Shown here piece by piece: positions 1 through 6,672 of a stretch of DNA of 17,674 nt (within the stretch, counting starts at the first letter, position 1; each line of letters opens with the position of its first letter). The notes below the pieces were generated by a model. That model was given only the letters and a program-made list of their open reading frames with translations, was not told where the DNA came from and did not search any database. Origin of the DNA: Alphaproteobacteria bacterium. Lineage in GTDB: Bacteria > Pseudomonadota > Alphaproteobacteria > RF32 > CAG-239. Both the position numbers and the translations under genes were made by a program. The DNA lies in contig JAHHRI010000027.1 in assembly GCA_020025875.1 (NCBI GenBank), positions 1-17,674 on the forward strand. The letters run 5' to 3'.

Positions 1-135
1 TATTTCGTTATAGTATTTTTCTTCGCTATCCCTTGCTTTTTCGTCTTGATTTTTGTTGCATTTTATCGTACCTTTTTTTGCAGCTGAAACATAAGTAAAA
101 CAGAGCTCTGACAACTCAACGAACCGAAAAAGAAC

Positions 136-160
136 AAATAAAAACGATTGGCAAATCGGC
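136..160 (-). terminator. Short intrinsic terminator after the response regulator
   Basis: Read on the minus strand, a 5-bp stem (CGATT/AATCG, loop of 4) is followed by five T, one A and three more T. It lies about 35 bases past the stop of the response regulator. The stem is short, so this is only a plausible terminator. The rest of 1-193 shows no gene, only AT-rich sequence and a 10-bp palindrome at 101-110. Confidence 0.4.
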
Positions 161-193
161 GCCAAAGGAGCATTGATATTTTTCGATCAGGTT

Positions 194-814
194 TCAGATT
201 AGCCCCATTTTTTGTGCAATAATCACCGCTTGGGTGCGATTGGTTGCCCCGATGGCGCGCAACAGGGCGTTGATGTGCAGCTTGACGGTTGCTTCCGAAA
301 CACCCATTTCATAGGCAATTTGCTTGTTTGACATCCCTTTGGCAACCAGCCCCAATACTTCCGACTGCCGATTGGTCAGCATTTTGCCTTTGTTTTTGAT
401 CGGTGTGTCGTCTAAGTTTTTGCCCAGCATTACCGGCGGGATATAAGTGCCGCCGTCTAAAATCAGCTTCAGGGCATTGCTCAATATTTTGCTTTCCGCT
501 CTCTTGGTGATATATCCGCTGGCGCCTTTTTCCAAACTGTCTCTGATGGTATGCACGTTTTCGGAAGCGGAAATGACAACCAATCGGGCATCTCCGGCTT
601 TGGCGCGGATGGCATCAAAGCCTTTTTCCCAAACCATGTCCTGCATATCAAGATCGATGATAATCAGGTCAAACTTGTGTTCGCTATTTAAAATTTTCAG
701 CGTTTGGGCAAAATTAGAAGCCTGCAGAATCGTTGCGGCTTCGTCCAGCTGCTCAATCAACAGCCCCAAACCATCCCGAAACAATGCGTGATCGTCTGCA
801 ATTAAAACTTTCAT
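194..814 (-). CDS. NarL/LuxR-family two-component response regulator
   Basis: A 206-residue transcription regulator of the NarL/FixJ type, which is phosphorylated by a sensor kinase and then binds promoters through a LuxR helix-turn-helix. The receiver domain (about residues 1-120) is complete: acidic pair D7-D8, phospho-acceptor D54, the conserved Ser/Thr position S82 and K104. The output domain (about 145-206) has the LTNRQSEVL start, the SNKQIA turn and the VSEATVKLHI recognition helix of GerE/LuxR proteins. The ATG at 814 has a good Shine-Dalgarno (GGAGAAC, 7 bases upstream). No histidine kinase is visible in the window, so its partner and target genes are unknown. It may share a transcript with the upstream dCMP deaminase gene, since I see no clear terminator in the 132-bp gap; a weak promoter-like TTGTCT/CATAGT pair with an 18-bp spacer also lies there. 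Confidence 0.9.
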   Translation of the reverse strand: MKVLIADDHALFRDGLGLLIEQLDEAATILQASNFAQTLKILNSEHKFDLIIIDLDMQDMVWEKGFDAIRAKAGDARLVVISASENVHTIRDSLEKGASGYITKRAESKILSNALKLILDGGTYIPPVMLGKNLDDTPIKNKGKMLTNRQSEVLGLVAKGMSNKQIAYEMGVSEATVKLHINALLRAIGATNRTQAVIIAQKMGLI

Positions 815-946
815 CTGATGTTCTCCAACTATGCCATATCTTGCCGGCGTCAGACAATCGACGCAAGCGTAAAACTTTAAGACAGTTCTATCGGAGCATC
901 ATATAATCAGTCGGATTTATATTTAAAGAGGAGTCGTGCGGATTTT

Positions 947-1402
947 TTAATCGAGAATTTTGTATGTGATGCCGGCTTCTTTGAACATCTGTTCCGAATA
1001 GATCAGCTTGTCACGCCAGCCACCTGTCGGAGTGCCGGCATCTGCGGGCAGACGGTTGGTTACCACCATTTTGATACCGGCCTGAATAATTGCCCGCGCG
1101 CAGTCGGTGCAGGGCGGATGAGTGGCATAGAGAACGCAGCCCTTAAGAGATGTGCCGGTCAGACAGGCATTGTAAACGGCGTTTCTTTCCGCATGCTCAA
1201 AAAAGTCATATTTTGTCGGACGTTCCAGACGTTCGGGAATGAGATCGTTTATGCCTCGCACCGGTCCGTTGTAGCCGGTTGCCCGAATTTCGCGGTCAGG
1301 ACCGACGACGATTGCGCCGGTTTTTGTGTTTGGATCTTTTGACCAAGTGGAAATTAACTTTGCCACCTCCATAAAACGGTAATGCCATTTTTCCGAAAAC
1401 AT
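947..1402 (-). CDS. dCMP deaminase (ComEB-like cytidine/deoxycytidylate deaminase)
   Basis: Predicted zinc-dependent deaminase turning dCMP into dUMP, which feeds dTMP synthesis; cytosolic. The 151-residue protein has the family zinc site: H70-A-E72 (zinc ligand and proton shuttle) and P97-C98-T-D-C101 (two cysteine ligands). The TGYNG stretch at 42-46 and the length near 150 residues fit dCMP deaminases rather than tRNA adenosine deaminases. I chose the ATG at 1402 because GGGAGG sits 7 bases upstream; an in-frame TTG at 1462 would add 20 residues but lies in the promoter. The substrate could be another cytosine nucleotide or derivative, but the family assignment is strong. Confidence 0.85.
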   Translation of the reverse strand: MFSEKWHYRFMEVAKLISTWSKDPNTKTGAIVVGPDREIRATGYNGPVRGINDLIPERLERPTKYDFFEHAERNAVYNACLTGTSLKGCVLYATHPPCTDCARAIIQAGIKMVVTNRLPADAGTPTGGWRDKLIYSEQMFKEAGITYKILD

Positions 1403-1433
1403 CAGAACCTCCCAGTTGATAACTCTCTTTATT

Positions 1434-1462
1434 AATATGGCCCAACCACGCTGCTTTTGCAA
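1434..1462 (-). promoter_or_regulatory. Likely promoter of the dCMP deaminase gene
   Basis: On the minus strand TTGCAA (1457-1462) and CATATT (1434-1439) are separated by exactly 17 bases, 32 bases before the chosen start codon. Each box matches the sigma-70 consensus at 4 positions. The position supports the shorter start at 1402. Confidence 0.45.
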
Positions 1463-1501
1463 TTATTTTTTAAAATTTCCGCAAAGGCTTTATGCGCGCA
1501 C

Positions 1502-1530
1502 TTGACAAATAGGTGAAAATAGTCAAAGCT
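1502..1530 (+). promoter_or_regulatory. Possible enolase promoter
   Basis: A perfect -35 box TTGACA at 1502-1507 lies 60 bases before the enolase ATG. The -10 at the best spacing (AAAGCT, 1525-1530, spacer 17) is poor, so the exact start of transcription is unclear. GATAAT at 1543-1548 looks like a -10 but would start transcription almost on the ribosome site. Confidence 0.35.
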
Positions 1531-1567
1531 AAAGGCAGTTTTGATAATTTAATTTTAGGAGAAAAAA

Positions 1568-2845
1568 ATGAGTGCAATTGTTGATATTCATGCCAGAGAG
1601 ATTCTCGATTCCCGCGGTAATCCGACGGTTGAAGCCGACGTCGTTCTGCAAAGCGGCGCTTTTGGACGCGCGGCCGTTCCTTCCGGTGCTTCGACGGGTG
1701 TGCATGAAGCCGTAGAACTCCGTGACGGCAACAAAAAACGTCATGGCGGCAAAGGTGTGCTGAAAGCGGTTGAAAACGTCAACGATAAAATTTATGACGC
1801 TCTGGCCGGGCTGGATGCCGAGGATCAGATCGAAATCGACCAGACCATGATTGACCTCGACGGTACCGAAAACAAAGGCAAACTCGGCGCCAACGCCATT
1901 TTGGCCGTATCTCTTGCCGTTGCCAAAGCTCAAGCCGAAGAAGCCGGTCTCCCCCTTTATCGTTATCTGGGCGGTACCATGGCACGCACTCTGCCTGTTC
2001 CGATGATGAATATCGTCAACGGCGGTCAGCATGCCGATAACCCGATTGATATTCAAGAATTTATGATTATGCCTGTCGGTGCAGATTCGATTAAAGAAGC
2101 CATCCGCTGGGGAGCTGAAATTTTCCACACCCTGAAAAAGAACCTGAAAGCTGCCGGACACAATACCAATGTCGGTGACGAAGGCGGTTTTGCTCCTAAC
2201 CTGAAATCGGCAGAAGAAGCTCTTACCTTTATCGTTGAGTCGATCAAAGATGCCGGCTACAAACCGGGTGAGGACGTTGTGTTGGCGATTGATGCCGCTT
2301 CTTCCGAATTTTATAAAGACGGCAAATATGAAATGACCGGCGAAGGAAAATCCTACACCAATGCCGAAATGGTTGAGTTCTATAAGGAACTGTGCGAAAA
2401 ATTCCCCATTTTTTCCATTGAAGACGGTATGGCCGAAGATGATTGGGAAGGCTGGAAAATGCTGACCGATGCCATCGGCGACAAAGTACAGCTGGTTGGT
2501 GACGACTTGTTTGTAACCAATCCAAAACGTTTGGCCATGGGGATTGAAAAAGGCGTTGCCAACTCGATTTTGGTTAAAGTTAACCAGATCGGTTCGCTGA
2601 GCGAAACCCTGAAAGCCGTTGATCTTGCGCAGCGTAACAAATATACCGCCGTTTTGTCGCACCGTTCGGGCGAAACCGAAGACACAACAATTGCCGACAT
2701 TGCGGTTGCCACCAACTGCGGACAGATCAAAACCGGATCTATGTCGAGAACCGATCGTATGGCAAAATACAATCAGTTGATTCGTATTGAAGAAGAACTG
2801 GGCGATGTGGCTCTGTTTGCCGGAAAATCTATCCTGAAAAAATAA
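1568..2845 (+). CDS. eno: Enolase (phosphopyruvate hydratase)
   Basis: Glycolytic enzyme interconverting 2-phosphoglycerate and phosphoenolpyruvate; cytosolic, Mg-dependent, and in many bacteria also part of the RNA degradosome. The 425-residue length is typical. Visible active-site residues are the SGAST loop (39-43), H155, E164, general acid E205 in VGDEGGF, metal ligands D242, E285 (SIEDG) and D312 (GDDLF), catalytic base K337, S364-H365-R366-S367 in the signature SHRSGETED, and K388. TAGGAGA lies just upstream of the ATG. In many proteobacteria eno sits near pyrG, kdsA or the pdh genes; here it stands alone between divergent and convergent genes, with its own terminator. A long open frame on the opposite strand is a shadow. 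Confidence 0.98.
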   Translation: MSAIVDIHAREILDSRGNPTVEADVVLQSGAFGRAAVPSGASTGVHEAVELRDGNKKRHGGKGVLKAVENVNDKIYDALAGLDAEDQIEIDQTMIDLDGTENKGKLGANAILAVSLAVAKAQAEEAGLPLYRYLGGTMARTLPVPMMNIVNGGQHADNPIDIQEFMIMPVGADSIKEAIRWGAEIFHTLKKNLKAAGHNTNVGDEGGFAPNLKSAEEALTFIVESIKDAGYKPGEDVVLAIDAASSEFYKDGKYEMTGEGKSYTNAEMVEFYKELCEKFPIFSIEDGMAEDDWEGWKMLTDAIGDKVQLVGDDLFVTNPKRLAMGIEKGVANSILVKVNQIGSLSETLKAVDLAQRNKYTAVLSHRSGETEDTTIADIAVATNCGQIKTGSMSRTDRMAKYNQLIRIEEELGDVALFAGKSILKK

Positions 2846-2864
2846 TTTTTTTCAGACGATAACT

Positions 2865-2902
2865 AAAAAACCCCGTGTTGTTTGCTCAACGCGGGTTTTT
2901 TT
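2865..2902 (+). terminator. Intrinsic terminator of eno
   Basis: Hairpin CCCCGTGTTG / CAACGCGGG (2871-2880 with 2887-2895, one G-U pair, loop TTTGCT) flanked by six A and followed by seven T. It begins 20 bases past the enolase stop. Confidence 0.9.
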
Positions 2903-2930
2903 GTTGTGGGTTGTTCTTTATAATCCCCAA

Positions 2931-2966
2931 AAAAAACGTATCGGAAAAATCCGATACGCTTTTTTT
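2931..2966. terminator. Bidirectional terminator between eno and P1
   Basis: A perfect 9-bp stem CGTATCGGA / TCCGATACG (2937-2945 with 2950-2958) has an AAAA loop, six A on the left and a T-run on the right. It can stop minus-strand transcripts of the gene ending at 2999 and back up the enolase terminator on the plus strand. Confidence 0.85.
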
Positions 2967-2998
2967 AAAACCTTGCTTGTTATCCGCTCTGGCACAAT

Positions 2999-3430
2999 CT
3001 ATTTGCCGATTGTCGCCCGCGAAATGTGGTAGCTTCCCTTATCTTGCATCAGCGTATAGCCGGAAGACGCATTGACAACAGGGGCATAAAATTTGTCGCC
3101 GCCCGCAGTCCAATAGGTGGTGCCTGCCAGCAGAAAATCGGCGTTGATTCCGTTTTGGCGCAACACGGTTACTGTTTGGTTAATTTCTTCTCGGTGCGAT
3201 ACCCACAGTTTGAAATCTTTTTTCAAAGAGAGGTAACCGTAATACCCATCGGCAAAACTCAAATTTTCACATTCTCGTTCCGCCCCGTGATACGACATAC
3301 GAATTTGATTTTTCAAACTCATCAGCGTATTTTTGATCACAATGGCAATAATCTTTTCGCCTTTCAGCAACTCGTTAGTAACCATGCCGTTAAGGTAAAG
3401 CAACGGACAGGGTAATAAAATTTTTTCCAT
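2999..3430 (-). CDS. Hypothetical protein P1, first of three paralogues
   Basis: A 143-residue protein I do not recognise by name. It has no signal peptide or membrane segment, so it is probably cytosolic. By eye it shares a layout with the proteins at 3668-4093 and 4585-4989: an N-terminal pair of beta strands, a central Cys (C53), an 'LSL..(d)F' helix start (near 68-74), a helix of about 25 residues, then a Tyr/Ile/Val-Trp-Thr motif (YWTA at 106-109) and a closing strand after a Gly. This order (helix with conserved acidic/basic positions, then WTA and beta strands) recalls degenerate DUF1566/C-type-lectin-like folds; that is inference. It is the most diverged of the three: its N-terminus starts differently and it lacks the second Cys. 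No Shine-Dalgarno precedes the ATG. It has its own promoter and terminator. Confidence 0.7.
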   Translation of the reverse strand: MEKILLPCPLLYLNGMVTNELLKGEKIIAIVIKNTLMSLKNQIRMSYHGAERECENLSFADGYYGYLSLKKDFKLWVSHREEINQTVTVLRQNGINADFLLAGTTYWTAGGDKFYAPVVNASSGYTLMQDKGSYHISRATIGK

Positions 3431-3463
3431 ATAATTAAGTTTAATAATTGCTTGCTGTGTTTT

Positions 3464-3492
3464 AATTTGTCATCTTTTTGGACAAAAGTCAA
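3464..3492 (-). promoter_or_regulatory. Possible promoter of P1
   Basis: On the minus strand TTGACT (3487-3492) and CAAATT (3464-3469) lie 17 bases apart, about 34 bases before the P1 ATG. The -35 is good and the -10 is weak. A dyad TTTGTC/GACAAA (3466-3471 with 3481-3486) overlaps it and could bind a regulator. The transcript would carry an AT-rich leader without a ribosome site. Confidence 0.4.
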
Positions 3493-3516
3493 CTTTTTTA
3501 TAAAATTGTGCCACAA

Positions 3517-3580
3517 GCAGGGAACAGCCCCTTTGCGTATAAAGGCACCCTCCGATAAGGGCAGGGAACAGCCCCTTTGC
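3517..3580. repeat. Pair of 20-bp direct repeats, 44 bp apart
   Basis: The sequence GCAGGGAACAGCCCCTTTGC occurs identically at 3517-3536 and 3561-3580. Between the copies CCCT and AGGG (around 3548-3562) can form a small stem. Neither copy is coding. This is more GC-rich than the flanking non-coding DNA and sits between the P1 promoter and the P2 terminator. It may be part of a dispersed intergenic repeat, which this window alone cannot show. Confidence 0.75.
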
Positions 3581-3615
3581 TCATTTGCTTCTTAACCAGA
3601 GGGGTTGTCAGGTGC

Positions 3616-3648
3616 AAAAAAAAGATCCGGCAGAGCCGAATCTTTTTT
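3616..3648. terminator. Terminator of P2, possibly bidirectional
   Basis: Stem AGATCCGGC / GCCGAATCT (3623-3631 with 3635-3643) has one mismatch and an AGA loop, with eight A to the left and a T-run to the right. On the minus strand it starts 20 bases after the P2 stop and gives a typical stem plus U-run. Confidence 0.8.
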
Positions 3649-3667
3649 ATCTAACGCCAAAAAACAA

Positions 3668-4093
3668 TTAGGCGTTGAGCTTACAGAGCACGCCGGCGGA
3701 TGTATCCCATTCGTCGCAGCCGAGCAACTTGCACTTGCCGTTAGACAGCGCAATGGCCTCCATGTGCTTATAGTTGCTGTCTCCTTTATCGGCCGTCCAG
3801 ATTAAACATTTGTGGTCAATCTGAACATAGCTGCCGCATTTTTTCAGCATCATTCTCACCCCGCTTAAGCGGCTTGCGATGATTCTTGCTTCCTGCGGCG
3901 TCAACAAGGAAAGATGATGCAAGCAGGCAAATTCGAAAGCATCGTATGACGTGTAGCCGGTGGTTCCGAAATACTCTGTTGATAACAGGCAGTCTTCGGA
4001 GATACGGATTGCCTTCACTTTTTTCCCGATGATCAATTCTGCACTTTCCGAGTTGTCATCATAAACAAACAAAAACTGAAATTTTGTTTTCAT
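3668..4093 (-). CDS. Hypothetical protein P2, second of three paralogues
   Basis: A 141-residue protein without signal peptide or membrane helix. It opens with a basic-hydrophobic strand (MKTKFQFLFVY) much like P3 (MEKRKFKLRYLY), followed by a second strand 'K.V.AI.I'. A Tyr-rich loop (EYFGTTGYTSYD) leads to A55-C57, then the shared 'LSLLTPQEA' helix start (61-69), a helix ending with a Cys (near 86), the WTA motif (IWTA, about 98-101), a strand, and 'NGKCKLLG' ahead of a last strand (VLCKL). P3 has 'LSLISPQDF', 'VWTQ' and 'DGSKC' at the matching places, so common ancestry is likely though identity is low. The function is unknown; a small domain with lectin-like (DUF1566) topology is one idea. 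No Shine-Dalgarno precedes the ATG. Confidence 0.75.
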   Translation of the reverse strand: MKTKFQFLFVYDDNSESAELIIGKKVKAIRISEDCLLSTEYFGTTGYTSYDAFEFACLHHLSLLTPQEARIIASRLSGVRMMLKKCGSYVQIDHKCLIWTADKGDSNYKHMEAIALSNGKCKLLGCDEWDTSAGVLCKLNA

Positions 4094-4133
4094 ACTTAAA
4101 AATATTTGAAGTTAATAATTGTTTTATTGCTTT

Positions 4134-4161
4134 AGTATAGACAAAAAAAATCAAAAAGCAA
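4134..4161 (-). promoter_or_regulatory. Promoter of P2
   Basis: On the minus strand TTGCTT (4156-4161) and TATACT (4134-4139, five of six consensus positions) are 16 bases apart, 41 bases before the ATG. The spacer is T-rich. Confidence 0.55.
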
Positions 4162-4450
4162 CAGAAATCAGTAATCGGTAAATCTTTGCCGCTCCTTTGC
4201 GACAGAAAAGGCGTTTGTTTTTTTCGAATCTTTACGGCTTTCTCCAATCTCCTCAAAGCCGATTTAAGAGTCGGTCCTTTCTTTGTTTGGAGGAAGGAGG
4301 GCTGTTCGGGGCATTTTGCAGAGCGAGCCGGTTTGGGTGGTATGCGATTGATGGGCAAAAGAGCCGTTGCCGCTCCACGGCAAGGTAGACGTTTTGCTCA
4401 GAGATGTTTTCCGATCAATCGAAGGTTTCGAATCTGCAAAAAGCTTGCGT
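4162..4450. other. Non-coding stretch between P2 and P3
   Basis: About 290 bases with no convincing gene. Short open frames exist on both strands (for example 4186-4488 plus and 4059-4358 minus), but they lack ribosome sites, their composition is unlike the neighbours and they overlap each other. The base mix is more even in G and C than the AT-rich leaders around it. The 10-mer GTTTTGCTCA occurs at 4391-4400 and again at 4449-4458. It may be a decayed gene or an intergenic repeat. Confidence 0.4.
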
Positions 4451-4530
4451 TTTGCTCATGCTTGTTGGTAACAATGATGTTGTTTTAACATCATTCCGTT
4501 CGGAGCAAACTCAGGGTTTCAGGCAAGCAT
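4451..4530. other. Possible H-type pseudoknot element
   Basis: Two 7-bp pairings interleave: TTTGCTC (4451-4457) with GAGCAAA (4503-4509), and ATGCTTG (4458-4464) with CAAGCAT (4524-4530). Between them is a perfect 9-bp hairpin (4473-4481 with 4487-4495, loop GTTTT). The order of arms is that of a pseudoknot with an inserted hairpin. It lies directly beside the P3 terminator. Either strand could fold this way, and chance cannot be excluded. Confidence 0.35.
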
Positions 4531-4563
4531 AAAAAAGGTGAATCGAAAAATTCGATTCACCTT
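4531..4563 (-). terminator. Strong intrinsic terminator of P3
   Basis: A perfect 13-bp stem (4535-4547 with 4551-4563) with a 3-base loop. On the minus strand it is followed by a U-run (A-run at 4531-4536, partly in the stem). It begins 21 bases after the P3 stop. There is no T-run on the plus-strand side, so it works in one direction. Confidence 0.9.
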
Positions 4564-4584
4564 ACAAAAAAAATACGCAGCAGG

Positions 4585-4989
4585 CTATTTGTATTTAAAT
4601 ACGACAGCCGCCGGTTCGTTGGGGGCGCATTTGCTACCGTCAACCAAAGAATATGCCGCCATTTCACCGGTTTGCGCGTTTTGTGTCCATACATAATCAT
4701 ACGCCAGCGCCAGCGAGGCTTTGCACTCTTCAAGCATATTCCTCATTTCTTTCTGTCGGCTTTTGATCAAAGCAAAATCTTGCGGCGAGATCAGCGATAG
4801 GTTTTTATCCTTGGCTGTTTGGCACGCGGTTTGCGCATCCGTTTTCGGGTTGTTGGCGTTGCTGCCGGCACGCACATTGATCAAAGAACCATTTTCCAGC
4901 ATAATGCCCGTTACCGGTACATTATAAAACTGTTCCATCGTTGCTCCGCCTTCGTAAAGGTAACGAAGCTTGAACTTTCTTTTTTCCAT
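4585..4989 (-). CDS. Hypothetical protein P3, third of three paralogues
   Basis: A 134-residue protein from the ATG at 4989. A longer frame reaches 5106 but would cover the promoter at 5023-5051, and the shorter start matches P2 (basic-hydrophobic first strand). Layout: N-terminal strands with 'VTGIMLENG', a Cys (ACQTAKDK), the 'LSLISPQDF' helix start, a helix with 'KEMRNMLEEC', then 'YVWTQ', a strand 'AAYSLVDGSKC' and a final strand 'AAVVFKYK'. Three cysteines fall where P2 also has Cys. No signal peptide is present. The three genes P1-P3 lie on one strand, each as its own transcription unit, so they look like old tandem duplicates. I do not know the function; the Trp-Thr plus Cys layout allows a small structural or ligand-binding domain. 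Confidence 0.75.
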   Translation of the reverse strand: MEKRKFKLRYLYEGGATMEQFYNVPVTGIMLENGSLINVRAGSNANNPKTDAQTACQTAKDKNLSLISPQDFALIKSRQKEMRNMLEECKASLALAYDYVWTQNAQTGEMAAYSLVDGSKCAPNEPAAVVFKYK

Positions 4990-5022
4990 ATGATAATTTG
5001 TTAATAGGTTTGTATATTTTTC

Positions 5023-5051
5023 TTCATATCTCTTTTCCGGTTTTTTGTCAA
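5023..5051 (-). promoter_or_regulatory. Promoter of P3
   Basis: On the minus strand a perfect TTGACA (5046-5051) and TATGAA (5023-5028) are separated by 17 bases. Transcription would begin near 5016, giving a leader of about 27 bases with no Shine-Dalgarno. This supports the start at 4989. Confidence 0.65.
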
Positions 5052-5110
5052 GTTTCAAAAACGTCATATCGCCAAAATCGTACGGCCATAAACAGGAGCC
5101 GGACAAAAAG

Positions 5111-5140
5111 CAAAAGCCCCGCGAAAGAGCGGGGCTTGCT
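5111..5140 (-). terminator. Terminator of the psd-pssA operon
   Basis: Perfect 9-bp GC-rich stem AAGCCCCGC / GCGGGGCTT (5114-5122 with 5129-5137) with a GAAAGA loop. On the minus strand it is followed by T-rich sequence (CTTTTGCTTTTTG). It lies 17 bases past the pssA stop. Confidence 0.88.
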
Positions 5141-5153
5141 GCTGGTTTGTGGT

Positions 5154-5933
5154 TTAGATTCGGCGTTCCACTTTGTGTTTAGATTTAAGGAAAAACAATA
5201 CGCCGAACGGAATGCTCAGGGCATAGAAGCCTGTTGAAACGCTCAGCACCAACCATGGAGAGCTAATGATCATGGTGGCAAACAAAACCACGATGATAAT
5301 CAGCGGAACCACCAGATAAGTCGGCACTTTCATATGTTTGGTCGAAATTGTCGGAATGCGGCTGACCATTAACATTGCTACCGCACACATCAACACACAA
5401 CAAAACCAATCATTGCGCAGAAAAACGGCTTCGGGAAATTCAAAGCTCAGCATAATCGGCAAGATACCGAGTGCCGCTGCTGCCGGAGCCGGTACGCCGA
5501 CAAAAAAGTTTTGCCAGTATTCCGGTTGCGGTTCGTCTTCCAGCATGGTATTAAAACGTGCCAGCCGCATAGCCATGCAGATGGCAAACAACAAACAAAA
5601 AAACCAGCCGAATTTCGGAAAGCTGGACAAAGTCCACTGATACATCAAAATAGCCGGAGCCACGCCAAAGCTGACAAAGTCGGACAGAGAATCCAATTCT
5701 GCCCCGAATTTTGTTGAACCTTTGAGCATACGTGCTACCCGACCGTCCAACATATCAAACAACGCTGCTAAAAAAATGCAAACGATCGCTTTTCCCCACA
5801 TACCCATAATGGCATAGCGTATGGAAGTGACGCCGGCGCAAAGAGCCAGTGTGGTCACAATGTTTGGGGCAATCTTGCGGAAAGGCAACATGGTTAGTTT
5901 TTGTTGCAACAGATTGTTGTTGATCTTTTCCAT
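5154..5933 (-). CDS. pssA: CDP-diacylglycerol-serine O-phosphatidyltransferase
   Basis: Integral inner-membrane enzyme joining serine to CDP-diacylglycerol to make phosphatidylserine, the substrate of Psd. The 259 residues carry the full CDP-alcohol phosphotransferase signature: D60, D63-G64, A67-R68, G77, D81 and D85, with the usual spacing (DGxxARx8GxxxDxxxD). Six to eight hydrophobic helices fill the rest, and the C-terminus is basic. This is the membrane-embedded subclass II PssA of alphaproteobacteria and Gram-positives, not the E. coli type. Its ATG overlaps the psd stop by one base (TAATG), and AAGGAG lies inside the end of psd, so translation is probably coupled. The pair is a classic phosphatidylethanolamine operon. 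Confidence 0.95.
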   Translation of the reverse strand: MEKINNNLLQQKLTMLPFRKIAPNIVTTLALCAGVTSIRYAIMGMWGKAIVCIFLAALFDMLDGRVARMLKGSTKFGAELDSLSDFVSFGVAPAILMYQWTLSSFPKFGWFFCLLFAICMAMRLARFNTMLEDEPQPEYWQNFFVGVPAPAAAALGILPIMLSFEFPEAVFLRNDWFCCVLMCAVAMLMVSRIPTISTKHMKVPTYLVVPLIIIVVLFATMIISSPWLVLSVSTGFYALSIPFGVLFFLKSKHKVERRI

Positions 5934-6640
5934 TATCTGATCACTCCTTTCATGGCGGCATCGGAGGAGGAAAGATTGGCAAGCACGCTTTCGCCGGCGG
6001 TCATGATCTGTCCGACACAGACCTGAGGCTCAACGCCTTGCGGCAGATAAACGTCTAACCGCGAGCCGAAACGGATCAGTCCGAAACGTTCGCCGGCTTT
6101 GTATTTGTCTCCCGGTTTGGCAAAACACAGAATGCGTCGGGCAATTAAACCGGCAATCTGCACAAAGACAATTTCTTTGCCGGATGAGGTTTTCATTGCC
6201 AACAGTTGACGTTCATTGTCTTTGCTGGCTTTGTCAAGGGTTGCGTTTAAAAATTTGCCGGGGACATAAACGGCTTTGGTGATGGTTCCTTCGGCCGGAG
6301 CGCGGTTGACATGCACGTTAAATACGCTCATAAATATACTGACACGGGTAAATTCTTCATCTCCCATTTCCAATTCTTCGGGAGCTTTCACTTTGGTGAT
6401 CATCTGTACAATGCCGTCGGCAGGCGAAACGACCACATCTTTAATTTCCGGCGTAACTCGTTCCGGATCACGGAAAAAATAATAACACCAGACGGTACAG
6501 ATAAGCCCGATAACGCCCAGAGGTTCCCAGATCATTGCCAATAACGCGGTTATTGCCGCAAAGATCCCGAAAAATTTCCACCCTTCTTTGTTAATATTGG
6601 GCAGAACATAGCGATGCCATGAAATATCAACAGTTTTCAT
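5933..6640 (-). CDS. psd: Phosphatidylserine decarboxylase proenzyme (short form)
   Basis: Makes phosphatidylethanolamine from phosphatidylserine. The 235-residue precursor cuts itself to form a pyruvoyl group. Visible are two hydrophobic helices near the N-terminus (about 21-56), the catalytic Asp in SPADG (D75), the catalytic His in FNVHVNRAP (H110), and the self-cleavage site IRFGS (G192-S193), where Ser193 becomes the pyruvoyl residue. The short length and the FGS site (instead of LGST) mark the PSD-A type common in alphaproteobacteria. The ATG at 6640 is preferred over an in-frame TTG at 6643 because AAAGGA lies 6 bases before it. It is the first gene of the operon with pssA. Confidence 0.95.
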   Translation of the reverse strand: MKTVDISWHRYVLPNINKEGWKFFGIFAAITALLAMIWEPLGVIGLICTVWCYYFFRDPERVTPEIKDVVVSPADGIVQMITKVKAPEELEMGDEEFTRVSIFMSVFNVHVNRAPAEGTITKAVYVPGKFLNATLDKASKDNERQLLAMKTSSGKEIVFVQIAGLIARRILCFAKPGDKYKAGERFGLIRFGSRLDVYLPQGVEPQVCVGQIMTAGESVLANLSSSDAAMKGVIR

Positions 6641-6672
6641 CAATTATCCTTTCGTTTGAATCAAAAACTTTC

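Noticed and set aside
101..110. 10-bp palindrome CAGAGCTCTG
   Set aside because: Too short and isolated to call an operator; no second site or promoter in a clear position.
1403..1462. TTG start extending the dCMP deaminase by 20 residues
   Set aside because: The ATG at 1402 has a strong Shine-Dalgarno, and the extension overlaps the promoter boxes.
1529..2662. 377-codon open frame antisense to enolase
   Set aside because: It mirrors the codon bias of eno; no ribosome site, and the eno frame has all catalytic residues.
3517..3580. CRISPR-like direct repeats
   Set aside because: Only two copies, a 24-bp spacing, and no cas genes; not a CRISPR array.
4186..4488. Plus-strand open frames between P2 and P3
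   Set aside because: No ribosome site, Cys/Arg/Phe-rich odd composition, and they run into the structured region and the opposite-strand terminator.
4990..5106. 39-residue N-terminal extension of P3
   Set aside because: It covers the TTGACA/TATGAA promoter, and the shorter form matches the start of P2.
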